Shown here piece by piece: positions 36,734 through 49,338 of a DNA stretch of 64,000 bases. Location of the stretch: positions 248,001-312,000 of the forward strand of contig CAWUHX010000305.1 in assembly GCA_963922205.1 (NCBI GenBank), in the 5' to 3' direction. The notes below the pieces were generated by a model. That model ran no database searches. It had not been told where the DNA came from and saw only the letters and a list, made by a program, of their open reading frames with translations. This stretch comes from Romanomermis culicivorax (taxonomy: Eukaryota; Nematoda; Enoplea; Mermithida; Mermithidae). A program made the translations under genes and the position numbers. How positions within the stretch are numbered: position 1 is the stretch's first letter; each line of letters begins with the position of its first letter.

Positions 36734-39700
36734 AACCGAGTTTTTCCTGCCAAGTTGCACGGTGCAACTTGGAGCCTGACTGCCCTTTCGATTAGGTTAA
36801 GTAAGGTAAGTTGTGGGGTGACTTTGATCAGAGTATGGCATTTGATAACTATTTGAGATCAGCAGGTCATTTTTGCTGTGTAGACGACCTCACAGCAGGG
36901 GTTGTCTACACACCAAAAATGACCTGCTGATCTCAAGTAGCCATCAAATGCCATACTCGGATCAAATTCGCCCCTGATCAGAGTCACCCCACTTTACCTT
37001 ATAGAGTTTTCTGCAGGTTTGGCAAGGTTTTGTTTGTTTTTTCAAAAAATCGGAAAATCCCTGGTTTTTTGGCTTTTTTCCAAAGTCACTGGAAAACTGT
37101 TTTTCTCACATTAACGCATACCTGTAATTGGGGGGAGAGTTGGGGGGGGGGGGGCCCACCCCAACTTGGCCAAACCCACCCCCCTCCAGTTTGGAAAAAA
37201 TTGACAAAAAGGTGAATGTTTTTTGGTCTTTTTGGGAAAAATTTCGACTTTTTTCGACCTCCCTCCCCCCAAAACTTCGGATTTACACCCCCCCCCCCCC
37301 AACTGGTCGGACCTCTTACATTTATGCATTTACGGACCTTCTAGCAGGGTTGGCGGGCGTTAGATTTTTGGGTTGATGGGTTTTTTCGGCTTTGTTTTGG
37401 GTTGGAAAATTGGACATTTCTGGGTTTTGGGGTTTTTTTAAGAAAAAAATTCATTTTTTTCCATTTTGTTCTCAGGAATACAAATTTCTTCCAGATTTAA
37501 CAGTCAAATTGAGAGTTGAGCCAATTTTAGTAACTGCAACGCAGTCTTTTCTGACACTGACACGACAAGAGATTTGAGATGAGATCACACAATACAATAA
37601 ACAAATCAAATGCTATCGTAAATTTTCAATTCAAGAGACTTTTTAGCGCTATTCGATTCGGTTCCTATGACAGGTTCTGTTGAGTTGAGTTATTCTAATC
37701 GAAAAGCATTCATATTCAATAAACTGCTAATGAGTCATGAGCACTTATGAGCAGTGCTAGTGAGCAATACTCAACATTACTTGTAACTGCTAAAGTTCTC
37801 GTTATGCCTACTGCCCACATCCATCAGCATTTCGTGAGCTGACTTGAGCAGCCCTACAATTTTGAGGGAAATGCAGACCCACTGGAAAGAGAGGTAGCTG
37901 GTAGCTTTTTGGGTCAAAAAATGGGCTGAAAATTGACCGCCAAGTATGCTGGTTGAATAGCTGTTAGCAGTAATAATGTTGAAGAAAGAAACAACTTTTT
38001 TCAGCCTGCGAAGTCACAATACAAACAACTCACTGAATGCATGTATGATCTTGGCAAGTGAAGATGAAAAAAGAATACGTTTCATGACAAAATGTTGGAG
38101 AGCGGCCACAAATCTGCTATGCAATATTGGTTGACGGGAGACAAAACGTGGCCTTCGTTCCAAAAAATTGCCTTGAGAGTACGTTTTTTAAGACTAATAA
38201 TGGCAAACAAGCGAAATTGATTTTGTCACGTTATAATCAGGCGTTTTCCATTTTGGTGTCCACTGCGTCATCAGAGCGTAATTTTTCAACATTTGGCTTT
38301 GTTCACACCAAGTTGCATGATCGATTGTCATCTGCGTCGGTCAAAAAGCTAGTATTTATAAAATTCAACGCCGAAAATTTTTTTGACGGTGCATTAGTAT
38401 ATATGATTTTATTTCTTATGATAAGGAATCTGTGTATTTTTCCTTAAAATCAGGAAAAATGATCTGAAATTGTTTTGCTTTATGAAGGATAAAACTACAG
38501 AGATGTTGCATTTGCTTTTCTTTTGTACTTAATACAGATCCACAATTGTGAAATAAAAAAACCCATATTAAACCCAGAAAAATCCATTAAAAACCCTAAA
38601 AACCCAAATTTGAAAGTTTGAAAAGGGGTCTTTTCTCAACCCTGCCTTCTAGACCATACCTGTAATTGGAGGGGGGTTGGGAGACCCCTCTTTTGGGTTG
38701 GGAGACCAACATTGCGTAGAAAATGGTGAAAATTCTTGCCGGTTGAAGAATTCGTATTCTTGTTTGCTTGCCTAATTGTTGCATTGTGTCGTCACATGGC
38801 GAGAAGATGACGATAGATCATCGATAGTTGGAGAAGAATAAGCATGTTCTAACGTTTTTAGAGGCCTCAAAATCAAAAATTTTTCGGCGCTGTGCGCCGA
38901 ATTAAGTACTCAACTAGCTTTTCGTGCTTTCTCTAAAAGTCAATAAATTGAGTTTCAAAAATCCAAAATTGACGCGTATTGACGGAAAAAAGCTAGTTTT
39001 CCCGATAAAATTTAGCAAATTTATCAATTTTAGGGTGAGTACCAAAAATTTATCTAATGCAACCAATATTTTCCCTCAAGTTGCACATTGCAACCTGGCC
39101 TGTGCAAAAAAACCTGGGTTGGGGCCAGCTGTCTTTTTACAGCTCTTATTTTCTTCACTCATCGTTTTTTTTATGTGCCACAAATTTACACATAAATTTG
39201 TCCGCGTTTGGGCTTACTAATGAAAATTATTACTATCATTTCATGGGCAGAAAGCTCTATTTTTTCAGCTCCTAAAATGCTCAAGAATCAGGAAAGTTCA
39301 GTCATTGACTGACATGCCATTTTTCATTATGGCCAAAAACCGTGTATTACCACAAAAAACTTTACTTTCATCCAAATTTATCAGCCTGACGCTTTTCTAG
39401 TAAAATCAAACTGTATAATATGAGCAAAGACGACGATCAACATTCTTCTTCCTCTAAACGTCGCCATTCGACGTCGCGTTCACCGTCGTCGTCGTCGCAT
39501 CGACGGCGCCGCCGATCTTCGTCGTCGTCGTCGGGCGGCGGTCATCGTCGTCACCACCACCACCGCAGCAGCAGCCGCCGCCGTCGTTCGTCGTCGTCGC
39601 GTTCAAAAATTTCGACTTTGATAACAACGACGACGACGTCGAGCAGTGCCGGCGGCGGTAGCGTTTTAGAAGCGTGTTGGAAACCGGTACGAGCCGATCC

Positions 39701-42700
39701 GACAAATTTCGACGCCTGGACCCATCTTTTACAATGCGTAGAAAATATGGTACCAATGCAAAGTGCATCTAGCGAAAAATTTTTGACTTTTTTTCACTGA
39801 TTTATGTAGGACGATTTGAATTCGGCTAAAGAAGCTTTTGATCCGTTTTTGGCCAAATTTCCTTATTGTTTCGGTTATTGGCGGAAATACGCCGAAATGT
39901 ACCGCAAACATTCGTTGGAAGAGAACGCTGTTCAAGTATGAATTTCAAAATTTTTCGTCTATAAATTTCGAAAATAGTCTCTCAAATTTTCGCTCAACCT
40001 TGCAAGTTTCCAACTGCGCAAAATTTTATAGGCGAGGAGTTGTTTACCGCTTGTTCGCAAGGCAAAAATGAAATTTATATGATATTTAGTGATCTCATTT
40101 TTCGTTCGTATTTTGTGTGTTTAAAGAAAAAAAACTGCTGCGATTTAAACACATTTTTCAAGAAATTTTGACCCGCAGGTTTATGAAAGAGGTGTAAATG
40201 CTGTTCCGTTGAGCGTCGATCTTTGGATAGGATATTTGGCTTTCTATAAAGAATACACGAAAACCATGCTCGAAGCGAAGGCTAAAGTTGAAAAGTAAGC
40301 GTATAATGTTCAATATTCTATTTTTTCCGCAAAATCTCAGGTTATCACGCTCGAAAGTCTCTTTAGAATTTGAATTTTGATCACGCGAGTTGATTTTTTC
40401 ATTTTTTAGACTTTACGAACGTTCTCTGGACGCTTGCGGTTCGGAATTTCGTTCGGACAAATTATGGGAAGATTATGTCAATTGGCGTATATCGATCGAC
40501 GATTTTTCGGGTGCTCTGAAAATTTACGATCGTTTGATTAAAGTTCCTTTGTTATTGTATAGCGCTCATTTTGATAAGTATGAAACTTACCAATTAAAAT
40601 CAAGTATGATGAATTATAAAATTTAGAGAAAAACTTATGGATTTTCTCACTGTAAATTTTAATTTGTTGAACAAAATCGAATTTAGGGATTAGTTTTGTG
40701 ATTTTACAAAATTCAGATTTTAACTCGATCTTTTTAGTGAGGCCTTACATTTTAGGCTACAAATGTTCGTTAATTCGTACGAACCGCACGAAATTTTGGG
40801 CCAAGAAGAGTTTGACAAATATTACAGCGAAATTGAACTAAAATTAACCGAAAAGGGATTAGAAATTTTCGTCGGTATTTTTATTGCAGTGAGCAAAAAT
40901 TTTTAAATGAGAAGAAAAAATTTTTTCAGTTGACGAAAGCGAAACGACTGACGAAGTGATCAACGAAAAAAGCATTCATTACAAGAAAAAAGTAATACTT
41001 TTACTGTATAGCTCTTAAGTGTAAAGCTATACATTTTTCACCGTACAAATTTACAGTATAGTGACGAAGCTTTGAAATTATTTCGTATTGCGATTTTGGA
41101 CAAAAGACGCAAAGTTCATTTGAAAACTGAGCAAGAAGTCAGCAAACGTTGGAGCTACGAAGAAGCGGTGAGCGAAATTGTCAATGATTTACACCATCTC
41201 CTCTAACATATAATTGGAACATGTCGAATTTTCGGAGCGTTCGAGGGTGTTAATCGAGCTCTCTGTCGTGAAAATAAGTCCGACGACGGGTCTTTTTATG
41301 CAACTGAAATTACCTCACAACTGATCAAATAATTTTCCAGCCCGCTTGCGTCTTCAAGTGCTCCTGATTCGGTTTTCCCACTCAACAACTAGGGTCAAAC
41401 TGCATCGGTAGTGCGATCATGTCGGATAGAGTTGCAGCACGTCAGTTTTTTTTGTACGCTAATCTGTTGTCTTGTGGACTGAAAGTCGTTAACGTATGTG
41501 CACTCTCTTATAATGTTGAAATCACATTTCTGGTTTTTGCTGTAAATCTAGTCCCCATGTAAACGCGCAACTTTTTTTCACTGAAATTAGGGGCTTATTC
41601 GATCGTGTCAATGATCAGACTTTTGACTTATGCTTTCTAGCCGTTAAATCGGAGGTGCTGATCTAATCCTATTTCTTATATTGATTTGGTGTGCCGAGAC
41701 AGCCTAGATACGATTTTCAGTGTATAACGCAGTTGTTCGCATATGGGTGTATCAAGAGTGCAAATCCGGTCACCAAGTTTTTGATATGCTCTAGAGCACA
41801 TAAATTCTAATAGTGATTTAGAACTCGGATCCACTTTTTTGACTAATCGGATTCGGATCCTAAAAAATCGCTTCATCCGATCCGGATGCAGGAAACTGCA
41901 ACCGTCCGATACGGATCAAGAACAGCACATCCGGTCGTATCCTGAGCTGATCCTGTATACCGTCGAGGGGGGTTTACTTGGGACTGTGGGGCTTCTTGGC
42001 ACAAACATGGAAAAAAAGATTTACAGTACCTATAGGTAATACATGTGAATGAACAATCGTGTTTAATTATTCGAAATCAAGTGGTACGAATTCGTATTTT
42101 TCGCATTTCAATATTAAAATCAGGAGCAAATTGAAGCAAGGGCTCAAAATCTTTAGACCGGATGTTTTTGTAAGCCTTTATCTGCACTGCAGAAATGACC
42201 AAAGAAATTATGCACTAAAAAAGGTTTTCCTGTTCCAAACGATGGAACTTCACGGTCGAAACTGAGGCGGTGCAAATTTTGTTATTATTAATTCAGCGTA
42301 TAGTACTGGAAAATTTTGGATTTTAACGTGCTATAAAGCAGGAAAACGCATTTTTTATCGATTATCGCTGTAGAAACACTGAAAATTTCGACAGCTTCTC
42401 TGTCCCCAAGGTCAGATTTTTCAAGTAAGGGTAAAGTTGAAAATTTGCTGGGGTAGTGTAACTGTCTGTGCACCAAACACTTAATTTTGTCTCAAAATTA
42501 GGCACCCAGTGATCAATTTTTAGAACTTTAGGCAGGCTTAATCCGCCTCATACACCTCCCTATGGGGTTGTCTGTGTTGTGTGCAGAAAATACTCAGAAA
42601 TTTTTCTGCATGGTGTGCATAAAAAGTCTGCTTTCGTCTGTAAAGTCAATAGTCAAGCTTACGATATAACCTGTTTTTAAAGACAAAAACTGATCAAAGT

Positions 42701-42726
42701 TCATATTTACAGTCCTTCCAGAAATT
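36734..42726 (+). repeat. Second copy of the 6-kb duplication
   Basis: Continues without a gap into unique sequence at 42727 and carries an open PRPF39 5' half, so it is the better version. The promoter side contains the palindromic MITE (about 36803-36998), the G-rich MITE (about 37117-37327), the hAT relic (37345-38644) and a 'ttttcggcgctgtgcgccgaa' hairpin at about 38880. Confidence 0.9.
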
Positions 42727-45700
42727 GCCTAAATGGTAATAAAGTTCAAAAACTGGTCTAGTATAATTTGGCTACTTTAGTTTTGAAAATTTTGAAAAAA
42801 TTAATGCAAACCCAAGTGAATATAGTTCTCATTATGGCCCGATCTCAATCATTGATAACATTAGATCCGGATCCAGAAAATTTGTTTTATCGGATCAGTG
42901 ATCAACCTGGATCAAGAAAACTCCACCCCATCCCTAGAATTCGGCGGTGGTGCTAGCTCTCTTCAATGCCTTTGATGGTGGTGTCCATAAGCATTATTAA
43001 TATATGGAAAGTTATGAAACAAATTTTCTTCAAAAACGTCTAGGTCAGGTGCGGGTATCCCGGGTCTCAGGCACCGGGGTTTACCTCCCCTAGTCCATGT
43101 GTGCATCTATATAACAGCATTCAGATTATCGTTGTGCTTTGCTCAAATTGGCAGTGCTAATCTGATCTCTTCTTTCAAAGATCAAAAGGCCATATTTCCA
43201 TGTTAAACCTTTGGAGCGGAGCCAATTGAAAAATTGGCGTCACTATTTGGATTTCGAAATCGAACAAAGCGACAAAAAACGCATCAAGGTTCTTTTCGAA
43301 CGTTGTTTGGTCGCCTGTGCCATGTACGAAGACATTTGGTTGAGGGTATGCCGTAGCCTACGTACGTATTTTACTTAACGAATTACTCTATTTCTTCGTA
43401 CAGTACGCCCGATATATGGAAAACGTTGACGCAGGGGATACGCGTGACATATTCAAAAGAGCCTGCGAAATTCATTTACCGCACAAAGCTAGTTTACACT
43501 TGAGTTGGGCGGCTTTCGAAGAAAAGCAGGGTGAGCTCGAGAAATTTTTTACGTGATTTTTCTTACTGTAAGATTTTTTCCCGTCAGAAAACTACGAATT
43601 TGCGCGCGCAATATTGGCCAAATTTGATTCGGATCATTCTGGATCCGTTCTTCTACAAACTAGGCGTATGGGCTTGGAGTTTCGACGCTGTTGGCGTTCA
43701 GCCAATTCTTCGTCGACAAACGGACACGAACACTCGCAAAATGACGACAGCGACGCAAATTTCGATGACTTATGTCGAAAATACGAAAATTTGATCGCCG
43801 ATAGCGAAAATTCACCTAAAATGGCGTCGTTTTACGCCGTAAAATTTGCTAGATTTTATTGCAAAGTGAGTTTGATAATTCAGCAAGATTCGACTACAAA
43901 AAAACAGATTTTTATTAATTTTACTCGAGAACGAAATTTTCACGAATTACTTACAAATTCCAGTTTTCGCATGATTTTTAATGATAAGAGTTCTACCTTT
44001 TAGTGTAAAATGTCTTTTGATATGCTTAAAAACGGTATATATATATATGCAACTAATTTTCCAGATTTTTTTGACTATTTTCTTCTTTTTTTGGTGAATT
44101 TTGACTTTTTCCAATTCGTAGAATATTCATCTTCCAGACTGGTGCTTTTTTGGTTATTTTTTCCTTCCAGAAAAATCTATAGTGTAGTTTGTGTCAGGAA
44201 GTCGATTTATGTAGCCAAAAAAGAAATTATTGGCAAAATTTCGTGAAAAAACGACTTACAAGATTCTTTAAAGAGTTTAGAAGAATTTTCTCTGCTCATT
44301 TCTAATGTTAAATTCACCATTATTGTTTTTAAGATCAAAAAAATTCAATTTTTTTAAGAATTAGTCTTGCACCTCAGAAAAATTATAAATCTCGACTTTG
44401 ATATTTTCTATTTCTTCTCATTTACTTGCTTAGATAAAAAACGATCGCGAAAAAGCCGTGAAAGTCATCAAAAAGGCTCTAGAACGCGATCCGGTAAAGA
44501 TTAATCCTGAACAATTAGTTCATTAAGATCAATTCTCATATTCATCTAAGGCGAACGCTCAATTGCATATGAATTTGGTACAAATGGCCTACGAAAAACA
44601 ACCTTTCCGTTTGAAAGACGTTTTAGCCGCCTGCCAAAACGCTTTGGACTCTCCCGATTTGACCGATAATGAAAAATTGCAATTTTCGCAACGAAAATTG
44701 GAATTATTAGAAGATCTATCTCCTAATGTTGAAGAGTAAGTTGTAAGAAATAAATTAAGTTTACGAGTTTACCTTGACCTCATTTTCTGCAGTATACAAA
44801 AACATTACGAATCGCACGTCAAATTGTACAAGAATTTGGGTTTCACGAGCGGCAAAAAACGTCCCCAAGCGCCATTAGCTGTTGAGTAAGTTCGAAGAAA
44901 ATGGAACATCATTCTAACGGGTTGAAAAGCGCTTTTTCTCACTAAACATTAGTGATGTACGCCAAAACAACCTCCATATCCGGATATTTTTAATGTTGTT
45001 TGCAAAGAGGTAAAAAGAAGTCACATATTAAGTAATAATACACTGGGTCAACTACTATGCTACTGAACTTTTCTTGTTTTGTTGTTGAAACTTTGTGTAA
45101 TAATGTAGGGTATATTCCCAACTGAGCGATTCTCAGTTGAGTGATTTCCAAATGAGCGAATTCCCAAGTGGGCGATTCCAAACGACCGATAGAAAATGTA
45201 ATGACACTTCTCCATCAGACATGCACAGCAAGAATTCTCCAGGGGGGAGGGTCCTTGGACTTTTTATCCAGAGGGATAGGAGGGTGGGCGAGCAAAAAAA
45301 CAAAAAAAAATTCTGAAAGCTTGTTTTTCATACAAAATATGCACAAAAATCATCAAAAAAGCTGTCTTAGAAAAATTTCAGGTAGGGCGTTTGACGATTT
45401 TTTGGGCTAGGGTAGTGCTTCACATCGGGTACCCGGGTACCCGATGTGATAAAGATTGAAGAGGCATAAAAATCGATGATGATGAGCTGGTATAGACGGT
45501 TAAACCCGGACCTAGTGGGATATCTAGTTTGGAAATCGATTCATCAAATAGCTGTGATGCGTGACCAGGCCCCCACAATTTGCTTTAAAGGGTAAAAAAT
45601 TTTTAAACATTTATTTTCTTGAAACAAAAGAAAATTTTTTTTCGAAAAAAAATTTTTTTGAAGAAAATGTGTTATTGAGTTTTCCTAACTTTTGTTTAGT

Positions 45701-47157
45701 AGCACTTTGCAAGGCTCATGCCTCAAAATTTATGAGTTTTCTAAAAATTTTCATGGTGTGCGTTCATTCGCTGACTTTTTAAATACTTGCATATAGAACC
45801 CGGGTACCCGAAATACTAGGATTTTGAAAGTGTGAAGCACTAGGCCAGGGGGGTGGCCACGGTCTCAGATAAGGAGGTTTACTCCCCTAACACCCTATGT
45901 GCATGAATGTTCTTCACATTTTCGTTATTTCCCTTATATTTTTCTTTGTATATATTTCTTTTTTCTTTCGTTCTGTGTGTTGCTTATGTTTTCGTTTATG
46001 TATGTTTTTGCATTTTAATCTTTTACCTCTGCTTTGTTTCATTTTCTTTTTTTCTTGTCATATACTTTTTTCTTTTTTGCTCATAAAACAATACATTGCA
46101 AGTAGTCATTTTTAATAAGCATTGTCTCCCATATGATTCCCATGCGATTCCGCACGTTCTATTTCCTATTTAATTTTATCTTTTGTGATTTTTTGTTCGT
46201 TTTTACTTATTTTTCATCTTGGTTTTTTGCTTTTACTTCTTCATCTTAACCTTTTTCTGTTGTTCTGATTCTTTTTCTGTTGTTCTTTTTCCGCATTATT
46301 TTTTCTTCCTTGCTGCTTTCTCTATCTTGCTTCTTCTTTCTTGTCACTTTTTCATGTTTTTTCTTTTTATAATTTTTTTTCGTTTCCTTTCGCTTGATGT
46401 TTTGTTTCTTCCTGCATTCTTTTGTTTATATTTTTATGAAGGTTTTTACACGTACAACGATGAAATACTCAATCATGCTGAACTGTACGAGAATTATACG
46501 CAAGACTAGCGTTATTTAAAGTGACAAGTTGTAGCGTATTGTATCATGAGCAAAAAAAGAAAAAATTTAAAGACAAGAAGGAATAAAATGAAAGAAAGCA
46601 CAGACAAAAGATGAAAACGTAAAAACATACATAAACAAAAACATAAGCAACACACAGAACGAAATATATACAAAGAAAGTATAAGGGAAAGAATGAAAAT
46701 GTGAAGAAAGTGTTATTATATTATTGATCGCTCACATTAGAATACCCCATAATGTGGCACCTGTAACTTCTCAGTAACCTTCTCTTCCTTTTTGAACAGT
46801 GAAGATATACGGATACATCCGGATATTTTATTTTTTCATGTCCGTATATCCGTTTTTCAAAATATCCGTCCGGATATGTGACGCACATCACTACTAAACA
46901 TCATTTTACTGGTTGCGAAAATCTTTTTTTCCAGTGAAAAACGCTCGCGTAACGACGCCGTCGTAGCCGCAGTGCCTTCTACGATCGCGTCGCAACCGCC
47001 CGTTTACAACGTCGCCGCTGCGCAGCCGGCCGCCGCCGCCAATTATTATAATTACTATTACGGCGCGGCGGGCGGCAGCGCCGGTCAATACGTCGCCGCG
47101 GCCCCGCAAACCTACGGCTATTACGTACCGGCGGCGACGCACCCGCCGACGCAGTGA
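39420..47157 (+). CDS. prpf39/prp-39: Pre-mRNA-processing factor 39 (HAT-repeat U1 snRNP factor)
   Basis: Exons 39420-39749, 39810-39935, 40179-40294, 40410-40577, 40756-40874, 40930-40991, 41057-41167, 43181-43345, 43404-43530, 43588-43865, 44434-44493, 44551-44735, 44793-44885, 46935-47157. All are GT-AG and the sum is 2163 nt, giving 720 residues plus stop. Residues 1-80 are an Arg/Ser/His-rich segment. HAT repeats follow: [53 protein letters not shown] then [51 protein letters not shown]. The C-terminus is an Ala/Tyr-rich tail. Human PRPF39 is of similar size and has the same order of blocks. The protein helps U1 snRNP choose 5' splice sites. Introns 7 (2 kb) and 13 (2 kb) carry transposons. 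Confidence 0.95.
45214..45907. mobile_element. G-rich element nested in the foldback element
   Basis: It runs from CATGCACAGCAAGAATTCTCC followed by a G-run to ACTCCCCTAACACCCTATGTGCATG. The outer eight bases are inverted repeats (CATGCACA / TGTGCATG). Flanks resemble a diverged 8-bp duplication (TTCTCCAT / TTCTTCAC). The foldback relative at 17160-17200 reads through this point without it. A related end lies at 43070-43110. Confidence 0.65.
45413..45842. mobile_element. Innermost hAT-type MITE with perfect 30-bp palindrome
   Basis: The ends are TAGTGCTTCACA and TGTGAAGCACTA. Flanks are GGCTAGGG (45405-45412) and GGCCAGGG (45843-45850), an 8-bp duplication with one mismatch. The left subterminal region contains a perfect 30-bp palindrome at 45420-45449 centred on GGGTACCCGGGTACCC, and the right side has ACCCGGGTACCCG at 45799-45811. 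No ORF with a recognisable product is present. Confidence 0.8.
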
Positions 47158-47216
47158 TTGTTTCTTTTTAGAGTTATCGATTTTTGGCGGTCGTTTTTGT
47201 TGTAAAGTTTTATTGT

Positions 47217-47380
47217 AAAGGGAAATAATTGACTATCCGACGGCGTGTATCCAATACGGCGAAATGCACAACAGCGAAACTCAAAATAACGAGACTCAAT
47301 ACAGCAATTCTCAAAATAGCGAATCTCACTTTTCTCAGGACAGCGATTCAAAAAATACATTCTCGAAAGAGCGAATCTAA
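47217..47380. repeat. Degenerate AGCGAATCTCAAAAT word array
   Basis: About seven variants of (A)CAGCGA(A/T)(T/A)CTCAAAATA follow each other just after the PRPF39 stop, probably in its 3' UTR region. The word resembles the GAGCGAATTCCCAA array of the foldback elements. I did not find a facing inverted array nearby. Confidence 0.5.
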
Positions 47381-47399
47381 CATCGAATTTTAAAAAGTT

Positions 47400-48740
47400 C
47401 TAAGCGCCTGTAAGAAGAAAAAGAAAGTTCTAAGCGCCTGCCTGTAAGACATACATACCTGTAAGAGGTCCGACCAGTTGGGACTTGGTGGGGGGGGGGG
47501 GGTGGGTCGAAATTTTTTCCAAAAAAGGCCAAAAACACTTTTTTGCCAATTTTTTCCAAACGGGGGGGGGGGGGGGGTAGGTATATGGTTGGCCAAGTTG
47601 GGGGGTCCCCCCCCTCAATTACGGATATGCTGTAAGAGGTCCGACCAGTTTGGGGGCATTGTTTGTTTCCACATTTGCACTATAATGTGGAAAAAAATAG
47701 GATGTGGAGAAATTTTAGTGGTCCTTCCACAAACGTGGAAGAAAACTTTGGGATTTTCATACTGAAAAGATGCAGTTTGGTGCATTTTAGGAGGTCCAAA
47801 TCTCAAAATTTTTCAAAATCTCAAAAAATAACTTTAATAATCATTGTTATTTATTACCGAGCTCAGGCGCGGCTTTTGGCATGTCTACCTTCGCTTACCA
47901 TTTAATCTTTAATAGTTTACATAATCTTAAACATATATTATTTAATGTTTAATTGGCAATCTTAACTATTATATCTTTATATTTAGTGAGGATCCGCATT
48001 TTTTCCTTCATAGATTTTTTGAGAAAAATCAACACGTTAACTTTCTGATTTTTTGAAGCGTTTCTTCCTTTCTTAATGTAAATTCAATTCAAAAGCTACA
48101 TGGAAGTATTTTTGGAAAAGTTCTATACGCTTTTGACTCATAGTTTTTCGACCAAATTTATAAAAGATTAGGAATAAATTGATGGTTTTAAAATTTTTCG
48201 AATGATAAATTTCTAGAAATTACGATTTATGAACACAAAATTTGAATTTAATTTTTGAGATATATAATCAGAGTGATTATCAGAATGCTTTGAAAAGCTC
48301 AAAAATACTCAAATAAGGTGTTTATGAGCATTGTCTAGCAAAAAAGGAGTATTTTAAGAGGAAAAAAATTTTTCCGCATGTGGAAAAAAAATTTGACCTC
48401 TTTCCACATTTGTGGAAAAAAATTCGTGCAAAATTTTGGTTTTGGGGGGAGGGATGAACCCAAACTTTCTGGGTGGGGGGTCCCAACATTTCCAAAATTT
48501 TGGGGAGGAATGTCGACAAAACGACCCCACCCCCAAAAAAAGTCGAAAAAATTTCGCAAATTTTTCCAAAAAAGGCCAAAAAAGCCACTTTTTCCAATTT
48601 TTCCTAGCTTGGGGGGGGGGGGTTGAGTATAGGGTTGACCAAGTTGAGGGTGGGGATTCCGACATTTGGGTATAGGGTTGGTTCGACCAAGTTGGGGCTG
48701 GGGGCCCCCACACTCCCTCCCAATTACAGGTATGCTAAAG
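47400..48740. mobile_element. Cluster of G-rich MITEs and CCACATGTGG repeats
   Basis: A CATACCTGTAA-type MITE spans about 47453-47630 (ending ACGGATATG, with CTGTAAGA near both sides). It is followed by an inverted copy of the 30290-30500 repeat (47640-47900). A repeat with TTCCGCATGTGGAAA and TTTCCACATTTGTGGAAA lies near 48370-48420, leading into a second G-rich unit that ends CAATTACAGGTATG at 48720-48733. Long ORFs here on both strands are poly-G/poly-C artefacts. No gene is seen. Confidence 0.65.
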
Positions 48741-48899
48741 GCCATTTATGCTAGCCTTTTTCGACGAAATGGAGCGGAATGCAATCGACGGAACGTGTCC
48801 GAAGGGAATAGAAGTTTCGGTTCGGTTTTGGACGTTACTGTCGGTCATTTTCCGCCAAATTGCACTTATCCTTACCGACCGAAAGTGAATTTTCGGGTA

Positions 48900-49035
48900 G
48901 GGTTCAAAAGTTTCAAAAGCGCAGCACATGTAAAAAGTTCAAAAGCGCAGCAGTGCTGGCGATATCCTAATGTTAAAAAGTTCAAAAGCGCAGCAAATGG
49001 TGGAAAAGTGTTTCAAAAGCGCAGCAAGTTATAAA
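48900..49035 (+). repeat. TTCAAAAGCGCAGCA word array, forward
   Basis: Four exact copies of TTCAAAAGCGCAGCA plus one partial, separated by 10-30 bp of unrelated sequence. The reverse complement forms a second array at 55528-55680, and the retrotransposon 49136-54429 lies between them. Confidence 0.8.
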
Positions 49036-49140
49036 TTTTCACATGCTATGTGCTTCAAAAGAAATTTTATTGAATTTTCATTGACTACGAAGTAACCCGG
49101 TCAAATGATACTCGTACAATGAACGCATCTCATTAACATA

Positions 49141-49338
49141 ATTATACTTATTTTGGGTATACTGTAGGAAAACGATGCTCCCTGAGCATCTGTTCTTTAT
49201 GAAACAGCGTCAGCTGTTTCTCTCTGCTGCTTCACTTTGGGTGCTTTTTGCTACAGCATAGTCGCTTTTGCTCCTTGGCTCTGCATTTCTCCTCATATCT
49301 CACAAGTGCTACCCAGCTCGGTTTAGCTCATCTCAATT
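49141..49338 (+). repeat. Split direct repeat A1
   Basis: 198 bp, apparently identical to 52749-52946. It ends just before the gag ATG. It includes internal short palindromes (GATGCTCCCTGAGCATC, AACAGCGTCAGCTGTT), which may be structural or promoter elements of the transcript. Confidence 0.92.

Larger units (their letters stand above)
45108..46748. mobile_element. Foldback element nested in the hAT element
   Basis: It starts GGGTATATTCCCAACTGAGCG and ends CGCTCACATTAGAATACCCC, flanked by ATAATGT on both sides (45100-45106, 46749-46755). The arms match those of the 16987-18119 element: a word array GAGCGATTC/GAGCGAATTCCCAA at the left, GAAAATGTAATGACACTTC inside, and long complementary T-rich and A-rich tracts. 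The right array is reduced to about one word. It is itself interrupted by the insertion at about 45214-45907. Confidence 0.82.
44950..46893. mobile_element. hAT-type element filling PRPF39 intron 13
   Basis: The element starts TAGTGATGTACGCC and ends GACGCACATCACTA. The 8-bp repeat CTAAACAT flanks it exactly (44942-44949, 46894-46901). Subterminal repeats ATCCGGATAT and CCGTATATCCG are clustered near the ends. No transposase ORF is seen, since most of the interior is later insertions (see 45108-46748). It lies between PRPF39 exon 13 and the last exon, leaving both splice sites intact. Confidence 0.93.

Noticed and set aside
48335..48745. Pro-rich ORFs of up to 136 residues
   Set aside because: They come from poly-C/poly-G runs in G-rich MITEs and have frames shared by repeats elsewhere; no intron or codon signal.
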